A stretch of DNA of 64,000 nt from Rhizobium leucaenae USDA 9039 (GCF_000426285.1 NZ_AUFB01000009.1:62001-126000); one strand, 5' to 3'. Shown: positions 17,843-27,024, counted from the first letter of the stretch. Numbers and translations are program-made. Notes: generated by a model not told the origin, from the letters alone.

Positions 17843-17854
17843 GGCAACGCGTTC

Positions 17855-18880
17855 CTATCGCCGGGCGCGCGACGGTGCCGAGACCGAGTTGCGCACCACC
17901 AGATCGGGCAGCAGCAAAATCTCCGTCTCGGCTGGCTGGCCATCCGACAGGAGCTCGATCAGGAGTGACATCGCGTGCTTGCCGATGGCGGTGCGTGGCT
18001 GCCTGATGGTCGTCAGCGAGGGCGACATGAAAACGGCTTGCGGCACATCGTCGAAGCCGGTCACCGAAAAATCCCCTGGAATGTCATAGCCACGTGCCTT
18101 TAACCCGATCATCACGCCGATGGCCGTCTGATCGTTGACGCACATGAAGGCTGTCGGCAGCGTGTCACGCATGAAAAGCTGCTCGACGGCCAGCCTTCCG
18201 CTCTCAATGGTGCCGTCACCCTCGAACACGATACGGAGGTCGGCACCGATATGGGCGGCATCCAGCCCCGCGTCATAGCCCATGCGACGGCGGTTATAGG
18301 CGAGGCGGGTGCGCGAATCGCCGATGAATGCAATCTTCCGATGGCCTTCGGCGATGAGGAGGTCAACCGCCTTGCGCGCTCCGGCGATATCGTCCACGCC
18401 GACATAGGGAATACCGCCGTTGAAGACCGGTTCGAAGACGCCGACGCTCGGCGGCAGCCGCGCCGTCATGGTCTGGTGTCCGAAGGGCAGGATACCGGTG
18501 AACAGGATCAAACCGGCCGCCTGATTGGAATTCAGGAACTTCAGATATTCCAGCCCGCGTTGCGCATCGTTCTGCGTGTGGCCGATCAGGATGCCATAGC
18601 CGTGCGAGCGCGCCTCATTCTCCAATCCGATGAGAATATTGGAGAAATTGGGATCGCCGATGTCGGGTGCGACGACCAGGATCATGTTCGACCGACCGAG
18701 CCGCAGGCTGCGCGCCATGGCATTGGTGGTGTAACCCGTGATCGCAATTGCCTGGTTGACCTTTAGGCGCGTCGAGTTCGCGACCTTCTCAGGCATATGG
18801 ATCGCCCGCGAGACCGTTGCGATCGAAACATTGGCAATTCGGGCGACGTCTTCGATGGTTGCGGGCGTGGAATTAGACAC
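17855..18880 (-). CDS. LacI-family repressor of the divergent sugar operon
   Basis: 341 residues when started at GTG 18880, which puts the helix-turn-helix at the usual place (ATIEDVARIANVSIATVSRA, about 6-25); the frame is open 20 codons further upstream. The sensor domain shows NMILVVAPDIGDPNFSNILI and VTGFDDVPQAVFMSPSLTTI. It is divergent from a sugar ABC transporter, and the gap contains a double TGTAAACC operator. It is probably the repressor of that transporter and of downstream sugar genes with related sites. The inducing sugar is unknown. Confidence 0.9.
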   Translation of the reverse strand: MSNSTPATIEDVARIANVSIATVSRAIHMPEKVANSTRLKVNQAIAITGYTTNAMARSLRLGRSNMILVVAPDIGDPNFSNILIGLENEARSHGYGILIGHTQNDAQRGLEYLKFLNSNQAAGLILFTGILPFGHQTMTARLPPSVGVFEPVFNGGIPYVGVDDIAGARKAVDLLIAEGHRKIAFIGDSRTRLAYNRRRMGYDAGLDAAHIGADLRIVFEGDGTIESGRLAVEQLFMRDTLPTAFMCVNDQTAIGVMIGLKARGYDIPGDFSVTGFDDVPQAVFMSPSLTTIRQPRTAIGKHAMSLLIELLSDGQPAETEILLLPDLVVRNSVSAPSRARR

Positions 18881-18974
18881 TGCGCTCTGCCTTGGGTCTC
18901 GTCTCGGACCGGACACTACACAGACTTCCGCGGAGATCAAAGGCGACCGCGATAAATTGTGCTACATGCCACCA

Positions 18975-19009
18975 TGTAAACCTTTACACGGAATATGTAA
19001 AGGTTTACA
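18975..19009. promoter_or_regulatory. Double LacI-type operator upstream of the sugar ABC operon
   Basis: TGTAAACCTTTACA (18975-18988) and its reverse complement TGTAAAGGTTTACA (18996-19009) are separated by seven bases. Each is itself a near-palindrome of the LacI type, and together they make a 35-bp perfect dyad. The site ends 37 bases before the ABC ATPase start. Two repressor dimers could bind side by side. Confidence 0.85.
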
Positions 19010-19046
19010 CAACATGGATGTGGTGTGGGGCCACAGGGAGGTAGTA

Positions 19047-20570
19047 ATGAGTTCGGAGGCCGTCGACGGTGCGGTGGTGCTGTCCGCGAGGCGAATTTCC
19101 AAGTCCTTCAGCGGCGTGCAGGTGCTGTTCAGCGTCAATTTCGATCTTAGGGCCGGGGAAATCCACGCGCTCATGGGCGAGAACGGCGCCGGCAAGTCGA
19201 CGCTCGTCAAGATTCTCTCCGGTTTCGAGCAGCCAAGCTCGGGCGAGATCCTGCTCGACGGCCAGCCGGTAAAGCTGCCGCCTAATGGCGGTGCGGAAGC
19301 CCTCGGCATCGTCATCATCCATCAGGAATTCAATCTCGCCGAACATCTGACAGTGACCGAGAGCCTGTTTCTCGGCCGCGAAGTCACGCGCTTCGGCGTG
19401 CTCGACCGCAAATATATGCGCGCCGAAACGCGGCGTGTCCTCGATCTTCTCGGCTCGCATGTCGACGTGAATGCCCTGATCGGCACGCTGTCCATCGCTG
19501 ACAAGCAGATGGTGGAGATCGCCAAGGCGATCAGCCGAGAGGCAAGGATCGTCTTCATGGACGAGCCGACCGCCGTTCTGTCGCGGGAGGAAACCAACTT
19601 CCTGTTCAAACAGGTGCGCAAGCTGCGTGACCAGGGAACGAGTTTCGTATTCGTGTCTCACAAGCTCGACGAGGTCATGGAGCTGACGGACCGCGTCACG
19701 GTGCTGCGTGACGGCCAATGGGTGAAGACGTCACAGACCTCGCTGCTCGACGGCGAGTCGATTGCCCAGTTGATGGTCGGGCGTGAGCTTTCGAGCCTCT
19801 ACCCGGCCAAGAACGAGCCCGATGTCGACGAAAAGGTCGTGCTAAGCGTCAATGCTCTTTCGACGGGCTATGTCCATGATGCCAGCTTTGAGCTGCGCAA
19901 GGGCGAGATATTGGGCTTTTCGGGCATGATCGGCTCGGGCCGGACAGAACTCATGGAAGCGGTGGTCGGCCTGCGCTCACGCGCCTCCGGTGAGGTCGTC
20001 GCCCATGGCCAAACGGTGCCGCCACATGACGTGCATGCGGCCATCAATGCCGGGCTTGCCTATATGACCAAGGACCGGAAATCCAAGGGCTTGCTTCTGA
20101 ATTCGGGCATGGCTGTCAACCTGACCCTCCAGTCCCTGGATAGGCACGGCAAGTTCGGTTATCTCAGCGCCTCTAGCGAAGCCAATGCGCTGGCGCGGGC
20201 ACGCCGCCGTTTCGATATCCGGGTGCGTGATGGAAATATAATCGCCGGCCGCATGTCCGGCGGCAATCAGCAAAAATTGCTGCTGGCGAAGGTCATGGAG
20301 ACCGAGCCGCAGATCATCATCATCGACGAGCCGACCCGCGGCATCGATGTCGGCACGAAGCAGCAGATTTACCATTTCATTTCGGCGCTGGCGCGAGACG
20401 GTCATTCGATCATCGTGGTCTCGTCGGAAATGCCCGAGGTCATCGGGCTGTGCACGCGGATTGCCGTGATGCGCGAAGGCCGGATCGTCGGCGTGCTCGA
20501 AGGAGAGGAGATCTCCGAGCAGGAAATCATGCGTTATGCGGCGGGCTTGAAGAAAAAGACGGCGGCCTGA
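19047..20570 (+). CDS. Sugar ABC transporter ATP-binding protein (RbsA/XylG type, two ATPase domains)
   Basis: 507 residues from ATG 19047, chosen because GGGAGG lies five bases upstream. Two nucleotide-binding domains are fused. The first has Walker A GENGAGKST (about residue 46) and Walker B IVFMDEPTAVL. The second has a degenerate P-loop region GMIGSGRTEL, signature MSGGNQQK and Walker B IIIIDEPTRGID. This arrangement is diagnostic of the CUT2 class for monosaccharides such as ribose, xylose or galactose. It is the first gene of the operon behind the double LacI operator, followed by permease and binding-protein genes. Confidence 0.95.
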   Translation: MSSEAVDGAVVLSARRISKSFSGVQVLFSVNFDLRAGEIHALMGENGAGKSTLVKILSGFEQPSSGEILLDGQPVKLPPNGGAEALGIVIIHQEFNLAEHLTVTESLFLGREVTRFGVLDRKYMRAETRRVLDLLGSHVDVNALIGTLSIADKQMVEIAKAISREARIVFMDEPTAVLSREETNFLFKQVRKLRDQGTSFVFVSHKLDEVMELTDRVTVLRDGQWVKTSQTSLLDGESIAQLMVGRELSSLYPAKNEPDVDEKVVLSVNALSTGYVHDASFELRKGEILGFSGMIGSGRTELMEAVVGLRSRASGEVVAHGQTVPPHDVHAAINAGLAYMTKDRKSKGLLLNSGMAVNLTLQSLDRHGKFGYLSASSEANALARARRRFDIRVRDGNIIAGRMSGGNQQKLLLAKVMETEPQIIIIDEPTRGIDVGTKQQIYHFISALARDGHSIIVVSSEMPEVIGLCTRIAVMREGRIVGVLEGEEISEQEIMRYAAGLKKKTAA

Positions 20571-20633
20571 ACGGGCGGCAAGAGAGCAAGGCGAATTCCC
20601 AGCCATGATGGGAACGGGAGGTTGGTTTTGGAT

Positions 20634-21650
20634 ATGAGCGTGGGCGAAGACAGCAGCGGGAAGGCAGGCCGGCGAGGCCGGTCCTGGCGAGATGTCGATC
20701 TCAGGGCCGTCGCGCCATTTGCGGCGTTGGTGCTGCTTCTCATCGTCGGGGCGTTGGTCAACCCGAACTTCATCGGCATAACCAATCTTACCAATGTCGC
20801 GACGAGATGCGCCTATATCGCGATCATCGCGGTCGGTGCCACCTTCGTCATCTCGGCGGGCGATCTCGATTTGTCGGTTGGCGCAATGGTCGCCTTCGTC
20901 GCAAGCCTGATGATCCTCCTGCTGAATTCAGGCGTCATCGCCGATCCAGCGCTGATGCTGTTGGCGGCTGTGTTGTTCTCGATCGTCGCCGGTCTCCTGT
21001 GCGGCCTCGCCAATGGTCTGATCACGACCATGGGCAAGATAGAGCCTTTCATCGCGACCCTGGGCACGATGGGCGTCTACCGTGGCTTGACGACCTGGCT
21101 GTCGCAGGGCGGCGCCATCACCTTGCGCGCGGCGGATATACAGACGCTCTACAAGCCTGCCTATTATGGCTCCGTGCTCGGCGTGCCGGTGCCGATCGCG
21201 GTCATCCTTCTCGTGACCTGCGTCGCCGCCTTCATTCTTTACCGCACTCGCTACGGCCGGCATGTCATCGCCGTCGGCTCCAATCGCGATGTTGCGCGTT
21301 ATTCCGGCGTGGCGGTCAATCGCGTGCGTACCATCGCCTTCGTCATCCAGGGCCTGTGTGTGTCGATCGCCGTGCTTCTCTACGTGCCGCGGCTTGGTTC
21401 GACATCGGCGACGACCGGTAACCTTTGGGAATTGCAGGCGATCACCGCCGTCGTCGTCGGCGGCACGGCGCTGAAGGGCGGAGCGGGCAGGGTGTGGGGT
21501 ACCATTTGCGGTGCCTTCATCCTCGAGCTGGTCGGCAATATCATGCTGCTTTCCAATTTCATCAGCGAGTATCTGCTCAGTGCTATCCAGGGCGCGATCA
21601 TCATCATCGCCATGCTGGTTCAGCGCTCGCTTGCTCGCAAACAGCAATAA
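20634..21650 (+). CDS. Sugar ABC transporter permease (CUT2/RbsC type)
   Basis: About 338 residues from ATG 20634. TTG at 20628 is an alternative start and is closer to GGGAGG (20616-20621). Some eight to ten hydrophobic segments are present, with the conserved CUT2 loop TFVISAGDLDLSVGAMVAFV and a C-terminal GGTALKGGAGRVWGTICGAF region. It forms the homodimeric channel in the inner membrane for the ATPase and binding protein encoded on either side. Confidence 0.93.
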   Translation: MSVGEDSSGKAGRRGRSWRDVDLRAVAPFAALVLLLIVGALVNPNFIGITNLTNVATRCAYIAIIAVGATFVISAGDLDLSVGAMVAFVASLMILLLNSGVIADPALMLLAAVLFSIVAGLLCGLANGLITTMGKIEPFIATLGTMGVYRGLTTWLSQGGAITLRAADIQTLYKPAYYGSVLGVPVPIAVILLVTCVAAFILYRTRYGRHVIAVGSNRDVARYSGVAVNRVRTIAFVIQGLCVSIAVLLYVPRLGSTSATTGNLWELQAITAVVVGGTALKGGAGRVWGTICGAFILELVGNIMLLSNFISEYLLSAIQGAIIIIAMLVQRSLARKQQ

Positions 21651-21713
21651 CCGGGTCTAAGGGGCGCCCGGTCCTCTATGACAATGCCCTGTTTCTATCT
21701 GGGAGGATGAAAT

Positions 21714-22661
21714 ATGCGTAAAAGACTCATTGGTCTGGCTGTCGTGCTGGCGGCTCTGGGCGGCACGGTCCACGCCGAGGACAAAAAGGTCACCATCGGC
21801 GTTTCCATTCCGGCGGCGGACCATGGCTGGACCTCGGGCGTCGTCTTCCATGCCGAACGCGTCGCCAAGCTCTTGATGGCGGAACATCCGGGGCTGAATG
21901 TCATCGTCAAGACCTCGCCCGACGCGGCAAGCCAGGCAAATGCGGTACAGGACCTTGAGACCCAGGGCATCGACGCTCTCGTGATCCTGCCGTCGGATCC
22001 CGATCCGCTGGTCAATGCGATCAAGGAAGTCAAGGACAAGGGCAAGTTCGTCGCTCTCGTCGACCGCGCGCCGAGCAACAACGACAATTCCGTCCGCGAT
22101 CTCTATGTTGCCGGCAACAATCCTGCTCTCGGTCAGACGGCGGGCGAATATATCAAGGCCCATACGCCGAATGCTCAGGTCGTCGTCATCCGCGGCCTGC
22201 CGATCCCGATCGACCAGCAGCGCCAGGACGGTTTCGACAAGGGTATCGCCGGCTCCAATGTGAAGGTTCTCGACCGGCAATACGGCAACTGGAACCGCGA
22301 CGACGCTTTCAAGGTGATGCAGGATTACCTGACGAAGTTCCCGAAGATCGACGTCGTATGGTGCCAGGATGACGATATGGCCGTTGGCGTGCTGCAGGCG
22401 ATCGATCAGGCCAAGCGCACCGACATCCAGTATGTTATCGCCGGCGCCGGTTCCAAGGACATGGTCAAGAAGGTCATGGATGGCGACAAGCTGATCCCGG
22501 TCGACGTGCTCTATCCGCCGGCAATGGTCGGGACGGCCATGGAACTGACGGCTGCCAACTTCTATGATCAGGTTCCCGTGCGCGGCAACTATATCCTGGA
22601 TGCGACCTTGGTCACCAAGGACAATGCCAAGGATTTCTACTTCGCCGATTCACCCTTCTGA
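21714..22661 (+). CDS. Sugar ABC transporter periplasmic binding protein (RbsB type)
   Basis: 315 residues with a signal peptide (MRKRLIGLAVVLAALGGTVHA-E). The mature protein has the type I sugar-binding fold: VTIGVSIPAADHGWTSGVVF at the N-terminus, LETQGIDALVILPSDPDPLV, and a D-rich ligand loop VVWCQDDDMAVGVLQAID. An aromatic GNWNRDD segment could stack on the sugar. It delivers substrate to the CUT2 permease. It is the last gene before a strong terminator, and its position next to xylA does not by itself prove xylose specificity. Confidence 0.93.
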   Translation: MRKRLIGLAVVLAALGGTVHAEDKKVTIGVSIPAADHGWTSGVVFHAERVAKLLMAEHPGLNVIVKTSPDAASQANAVQDLETQGIDALVILPSDPDPLVNAIKEVKDKGKFVALVDRAPSNNDNSVRDLYVAGNNPALGQTAGEYIKAHTPNAQVVVIRGLPIPIDQQRQDGFDKGIAGSNVKVLDRQYGNWNRDDAFKVMQDYLTKFPKIDVVWCQDDDMAVGVLQAIDQAKRTDIQYVIAGAGSKDMVKKVMDGDKLIPVDVLYPPAMVGTAMELTAANFYDQVPVRGNYILDATLVTKDNAKDFYFADSPF

Positions 22662-22681
22662 TCGGTTGATTCAGCCAGATG

Positions 22682-22709
22682 CGCCCGCCGGTTCCGGCGG
22701 GCGTTTTTT
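22682..22709 (+). terminator. Rho-independent terminator after the sugar ABC operon
   Basis: CGCCCGCCGG-TT-CCGGCGGGCG is a perfect 10-bp stem (22682-22703) followed by six T. It separates the transporter genes from the downstream catabolic genes. Confidence 0.9.
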
Positions 22710-22880
22710 ATGCGGCTGCCGGTCCGTTTCGCAGCCCCGGCATTTTTTGCGGCACGTACCTCTTGCCGTCTGCAGCGGGCCGTGATTAGGTCATGAGGCA
22801 TTCGACTTTCAGCCCGACGACCCTATAATTTTTTGAGGTTACGGCATCCCAGCCGCCTCGGATAGGCGTAGGAAGGGTAT

Positions 22881-22894
22881 CGGAAACGTTTACA
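22881..22894. promoter_or_regulatory. LacI-type operator upstream of the isomerase-like gene
   Basis: CGGAAACGTTTACA matches the ideal palindrome TGTAAACGTTTACA at 12 of 14 positions. It resembles the operator ahead of the ABC operon and lies 25 bases upstream of the ATG at 22920. It is likely bound by the same LacI repressor. Confidence 0.65.
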
Positions 22895-22919
22895 GAACGC
22901 GATTAGGGAGGAATTACTG

Positions 22920-23975
22920 ATGAAGACGATCAAGGGCCCGGGCCTGTTTCTTGGCCAGTTCGCCGGTGACGCGGCACCGTTCAACTCGTGGGATTCGATC
23001 ACCAAATGGGCTGCCGATGCAGGCTATATCGGTGTGCAGGTTCCGACCTGGGCGAGCCAGCTCATCGACTTGAAGAAAGCGGCCTCCTCGAAAGATTATT
23101 GCGACGAATTCGCCGGTGTCGCCCGTGCCAACGGCGTCGAGGTCACCGAGCTTTCCACCCATCTCCAGGGCCAGCTTGTCGCCGTGCATCCGGCCTATGA
23201 CGAGGCCTTTGACGGCTTTGCGGCGCCGGAAGTGCGCGGCAACCCGAAGGCGCGCCAGGAATGGGCGGTCGAGCAGGTGAAGATGGCGCTGACGGCTTCC
23301 AAGCATCTCGGCATCAAGGCGCATGCGACTTTCTCCGGTGCGCTTGCCTGGCCCTTCATCTATCCCTGGCCGCAGCGCCCGGCCGGTCTTGTCGAAACCG
23401 CCTTTGAGGAACTTGCCCGCCGCTGGACGCCGATCCTCAACCATGCCGACGAAAACGGCGTCGACGTCTGCTACGAAATCCATCCGGGCGAAGACCTGCA
23501 TGACGGCATCACCTTCGAGATGTTCCTGGAGCGCGTGAAGAACCATCCGCGTGCCAACATGCTTTATGATCCCTCGCACTACGTCCTGCAGTGCCTCGAC
23601 TATCTCGAGAACATCGACATCTACAAAGACCGCATCAAGATGTTCCACGTCAAGGATGCGGAGTTCAATCCGACCGGGCGTCAGGGCGTTTATGGCGGCT
23701 ATCAGGGCTGGGTCGAGCGCGCCGGTCGCTTCCGTTCGCTCGGCGATGGGCAGGTCGATTTCGGTGCCGTCTTCTCGAAGATGACGGCCAATAATTTCGA
23801 TGGCTGGGCCGTAGTCGAATGGGAATGCGCGCTGAAGCATCCGGAAGACGGTGCGCGCGAGGGCGCCGAGTTTGTGAAGGCGCATATCATTCGCGTCACG
23901 GAAAAAGCCTTCGACGATTTTGCCGGCAGCGGCACGGATCAGGCTGCCAACCGGCGCATGCTGGGGCTGTCGTAA
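22920..23975 (+). CDS. Sugar phosphate isomerase/epimerase-type TIM-barrel protein
   Basis: 351 residues, xylose-isomerase-like/AP-endonuclease-2 fold. Metal-ligand segments are visible: EVTELSTHLQGQLV (about 72-85), DVCYEIHPGEDLHDG (about 182-196), MLYDPSHYVLQ (about 216) and IKMFHVKDAEF (about 238). It should be a cytoplasmic metal-dependent sugar isomerase, epimerase or lyase. AGGGAGGAA precedes the ATG. It is followed by a Gfo/Idh/MocA oxidoreductase gene; such pairs are known in inositol-like and 3-keto-glycoside catabolism. The actual substrate is not deducible from sequence. Confidence 0.85.
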   Translation: MKTIKGPGLFLGQFAGDAAPFNSWDSITKWAADAGYIGVQVPTWASQLIDLKKAASSKDYCDEFAGVARANGVEVTELSTHLQGQLVAVHPAYDEAFDGFAAPEVRGNPKARQEWAVEQVKMALTASKHLGIKAHATFSGALAWPFIYPWPQRPAGLVETAFEELARRWTPILNHADENGVDVCYEIHPGEDLHDGITFEMFLERVKNHPRANMLYDPSHYVLQCLDYLENIDIYKDRIKMFHVKDAEFNPTGRQGVYGGYQGWVERAGRFRSLGDGQVDFGAVFSKMTANNFDGWAVVEWECALKHPEDGAREGAEFVKAHIIRVTEKAFDDFAGSGTDQAANRRMLGLS

Positions 23976-24013
23976 TTTCTCTTCTCAAGCGCGGGAGGAT
24001 GCTGCCGGGGCCA

Positions 24014-24201
24014 CCCTCGTCCTTCGAGGCTTCACTCCTTCGCAGAGCTCAGGAGGTTCCGCACCTCAGGATGAGGGCGGAGCGGCTCTCGCGAAGCTCC
24101 ACAAGAACCATCTTCGGCATCGACAGGTGGAAGGATGTAGTGCTGGTGCAGTAGATCAGCCTCACCCTGAGGTGGCCTGCAAGGCCCTCGAAGGGCGAGG
24201 C
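24014..24201. repeat. Tandem pair of rhizobial palindromic repeats
   Basis: Module 1 runs from CCCTCGTCCT (24014) to AGGATGAGGG (24068-24077). Module 2 runs from GCCTCACCCT (24159) to AGGGCGAGGC (24192-24201). In each the ends are reverse complements apart from one G-T pair, and the inner sequence is rich in CTTCGAGG and CTCAGG. A third single copy lies at 40314-40364. They resemble dispersed REP-like elements and separate the isomerase-like gene from the oxidoreductase gene. Confidence 0.75.
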
Positions 24202-24259
24202 GGGTGGCTTGGAATGACAGGCACCAAAACGCGAATTCTAGTTTATTCAGGAGGACCAT

Positions 24260-25447
24260 ATGGCAATTGAAGGATCATCGGAGCAGACGCGGGAGCCGCG
24301 CATTCGGCTTGGCATGGTGGGCGGCGGCGCGGGAGCCTTTATCGGCGCGGTGCACCGTATCGCCGCGCGCATTGACGACCAGTTCGATCTCGCCGCCGGC
24401 GCGCTGTCGGCTTCACCGGACAAGGCTGTCGCTTCCGGGCGCGATCTCGGCCTCGATCCCGCGCGCACCTATTCCAGCTATCGCGACATGGCGATCCGTG
24501 AAGCCAAGCTGAAGAACGGCATCGAAGCGGTTTCGATCGTCACGCCGAACCATGTGCATTATGACGCCGCCAAGGAATTCCTGAAGCGAGGCATCCATGT
24601 CATCTGCGACAAGCCGCTGACCTCCAATCTTGCCGACGCCAAGAAGCTGAAGAAGGTGGCCGACGAAAGCGGCGCGCTGTTCATCCTGACGCACAACTAC
24701 ACCGGCTATCCGATGGTCCGCCAAGCGCGCGAGATGATCGCCAATGGCGACCTCGGCGATATCCGCCTCGTGCATGCGGAATATCCGCAGGATTGGCTGA
24801 CGGAAAATATCGAGCAGTCCGGTCAGAAGCAGGCCGCCTGGCGAACCGATCCGGCCCAATCCGGCGCCGGCGGCTCCACGGGTGATATCGGCACGCATGC
24901 CTATAATCTCGCCTGCTTCGTCAGCGGCCTGGAACTCGACAGCCTTGCCGCCGATCTCGACAGCTTCGTCGAAGGCCGCCGGCTCGACGACAATGGTCAT
25001 CTGCTGCTGCGCTTCAAGGCAAAGGGTAAGGAGAAGCCGGCGAAGGGCATGCTGTGGTGCAGCCAGGTGGCGCCGGGCCACGAGAACGGCCTTAAGGTCC
25101 GCGTCTACGGCACCAAGGGCGGCATCGAGTGGACGCAGGCCGATCCGAATTATCTGTGGTACACGCCGTTCGGCGAGCCGAAGCGCCTGATCACCCGCAA
25201 CGGTGCAGGTTCCGGTGCAGCCGCGGCGCGCGTCTCGCGCATCCCCTCGGGTCATCCGGAAGGCTATCTCGAAGCCTTCGCCACGATCTACACCGAGGCT
25301 GCGCGTGCCATCAATGCCCGGAAGAAGGGCGTCGCCGTCGATCCGGCGGTGGTCTACCCCACCGTCGATGACGGTGTGAAGGGTGTGGCTTTTGTCGAAG
25401 CCTGCGTTGCGTCTTCGAAGCGCAATGGTGCCTGGGTGAAGGTCTGA
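24260..25447 (+). CDS. Gfo/Idh/MocA-family NAD(P)-dependent oxidoreductase
   Basis: 395 residues; AGGAGG lies six bases upstream of the ATG. The N-terminal Rossmann fold begins LGMVGGGAGAFIGAVHRIAA (about 16-35). The conserved EKP-type motif appears as HVICDKPLTSNLADA with the catalytic Lys (about residue 117). The C-terminal alpha/beta domain has GGSTGDIGTHAYNLACFVSG. Family members oxidise sugars or inositols, often at C3. Placed between a sugar isomerase-like gene and a beta-glucosidase gene, it probably acts on the imported sugar or glycoside. The substrate is inferred. Confidence 0.88.
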   Translation: MAIEGSSEQTREPRIRLGMVGGGAGAFIGAVHRIAARIDDQFDLAAGALSASPDKAVASGRDLGLDPARTYSSYRDMAIREAKLKNGIEAVSIVTPNHVHYDAAKEFLKRGIHVICDKPLTSNLADAKKLKKVADESGALFILTHNYTGYPMVRQAREMIANGDLGDIRLVHAEYPQDWLTENIEQSGQKQAAWRTDPAQSGAGGSTGDIGTHAYNLACFVSGLELDSLAADLDSFVEGRRLDDNGHLLLRFKAKGKEKPAKGMLWCSQVAPGHENGLKVRVYGTKGGIEWTQADPNYLWYTPFGEPKRLITRNGAGSGAAAARVSRIPSGHPEGYLEAFATIYTEAARAINARKKGVAVDPAVVYPTVDDGVKGVAFVEACVASSKRNGAWVKV

Positions 25448-25551
25448 TCTAGGTGCGGGGCGGCCGGTTGTCTGCTGCCCCCATCCTTTTCGACTTCTGG
25501 CTGCAACGTTGCAGGCTTGTCATTTCAGGACTGTACAAGGACGTTTTCGTT

Positions 25552-25559
25552 GGTTTACA
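25552..25559. promoter_or_regulatory. Possible LacI half-site upstream of the beta-glucosidase gene
   Basis: GGTTTACA is identical to one half of the double operator at 18975-19009 and lies 77 bases before the glucosidase start. There is no matching second half at the usual spacing, so this is weak. Confidence 0.3.
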
Positions 25560-25636
25560 CCGCGCTCGGGCCCAATTCGTGAGCGCGGGTCGTTCGCCGT
25601 CGACCGTCCCGCCGTTTGAAAGAAACGAGATTAGTC

Positions 25637-27010
25637 ATGATTGATCCAAAGAGCTTCGCCGCCCGTTTCCCGGGCGATTTCACGTTCGGTGTTGCCACTG
25701 CCGCCTTTCAGATCGAAGGCGCCACTAAAGCGGATGGCCGCAAGCCGTCGATCTGGGATGCTTTCGCCAACATGCCAGGTCGCGTCTATCACCGCCACAA
25801 CGGCGATATCGCCTGCGATCACTACAACCGGTTGGAACAGGATCTCGATCTGATCAAGGAGATGGGCGTCGAGGCCTACCGTTTCTCGATCGCTTGGCCG
25901 CGCATCATTCCCGATGGCACCGGTCCGGTGAACGAAGCGGGCCTCGATTTCTACGATCGTCTCGTCGACGGCTGCAAAGCGCGCGGCATCAAGACCTTCG
26001 CGACGCTCTATCATTGGGACCTGCCGCTGACGCTTGCAGGCGACGGCGGCTGGACGGCACGTTCGACGGCCTACGCCTATCAGCGTTATGCCAAGACCGT
26101 CGTGGCGCGCCTCGGCGATCGGCTGGATTCGGTCGCCACCTTCAACGAGCCATGGTGTATTGTCTGGCTCAGCCACCTTTATGGCATTCATGCGCCTGGC
26201 GAACGCAACATGCAGGCCGCGCTTTGTGCCATGCACACCATGAATCTCGCGCATGGCCTCGGCGTCGAGGCAATCCGCGCGGAAGCGCCGAAGGTGCCGG
26301 TCGGCATCGTGCTCAATGCCGCTTCGATCCTTCCGGGCTCCGATAGCGCCGAAGATCAGGCTGCCGTCGAGCGCGCGCATCAGTTCCACAATGGCGCCTT
26401 CTTCGATCCGATCTTCAAGGGCGAATATCCGAAGGAATTCGTCGAGGCGCTGGGCGACCGTACGCCCCTTATCGAGGATGGCGATCTGAAGATCATCAAC
26501 CAGAAACTCGACTGGTGGGGTCTGAATTACTATATGCCGATGCGGGTCTTCGATGATGCGACGAAAAGCGGCGATTTCCCCTGGACGAAGGAAGCCCCGC
26601 CTGTCAGCACCGCCAAGACCGATATCGGGTGGGAAATCTATGCGCCGGGCCTGAAGCACGTTGTGCAGGACCTCTACAAGCGTTACGAACTCCCGGAATG
26701 CTACATCACCGAAAACGGCGCCTGCTACAACATGGGGGTCGTCAATGGTGAAGTCGACGACCAGCCGCGTCTCGATTACTACATCGACCATCTCGGCGTC
26801 GTCGCCGACCTGATCAAGGACGGCTATCCGATGCGCGGTTATTTCGCCTGGAGCCTGATGGACAATTTCGAATGGGCGGAAGGCTATCGCATGCGCTTCG
26901 GCCTCGTGCATGTCGATTACGAGACGCAGGTGCGTACGGTGAAGAAGAGCGGCAAGTGGTATCGCGAACTCGCCGGGCAGTTTCCGAAAGGAAATCACAA
27001 GGCGGCTTGA
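25637..27010 (+). CDS. Glycoside hydrolase family 1 beta-glucosidase
   Basis: 457 residues from ATG 25637; a TTG at 25616 is possible but less likely. The GH1 acid/base is in SVATFNEPWCIVWL (TFNEP, about residue 171) and the nucleophile in CYITENGACYN (ITENG, about 358). FTFGVATAAFQIEGA at the N-terminus and GYFAWSLMDNFEWAEGYRMR at the C-terminus are family hallmarks. There is no signal peptide, so it hydrolyses imported beta-glucosides in the cytoplasm. It closes the sugar island after the oxidoreductase gene. Confidence 0.96.
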   Translation: MIDPKSFAARFPGDFTFGVATAAFQIEGATKADGRKPSIWDAFANMPGRVYHRHNGDIACDHYNRLEQDLDLIKEMGVEAYRFSIAWPRIIPDGTGPVNEAGLDFYDRLVDGCKARGIKTFATLYHWDLPLTLAGDGGWTARSTAYAYQRYAKTVVARLGDRLDSVATFNEPWCIVWLSHLYGIHAPGERNMQAALCAMHTMNLAHGLGVEAIRAEAPKVPVGIVLNAASILPGSDSAEDQAAVERAHQFHNGAFFDPIFKGEYPKEFVEALGDRTPLIEDGDLKIINQKLDWWGLNYYMPMRVFDDATKSGDFPWTKEAPPVSTAKTDIGWEIYAPGLKHVVQDLYKRYELPECYITENGACYNMGVVNGEVDDQPRLDYYIDHLGVVADLIKDGYPMRGYFAWSLMDNFEWAEGYRMRFGLVHVDYETQVRTVKKSGKWYRELAGQFPKGNHKAA

Positions 27011-27024
27011 TTAGTGCCGCCTTT
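26999..27024 (+). terminator. Probable terminator at the end of the beta-glucosidase gene
   Basis: AAGGCGGC (26999-27006) and GCCGCCTT (27016-27023) form a perfect 8-bp stem that includes the stop codon in the loop. Only a short T-run follows, so termination may be partial. Confidence 0.5.

Noticed and set aside
19047..22661. Calling the CUT2 transporter xylFGH because xylA and xylB are adjacent
   Set aside because: It has its own LacI regulator and operator and is separated from xylA by convergent genes and a terminator. Xylose specificity is possible but not shown.
25631..26998. 455-codon open frame opposite the beta-glucosidase gene
   Set aside because: Antisense shadow of a GH1 gene with intact TFNEP and ITENG motifs.
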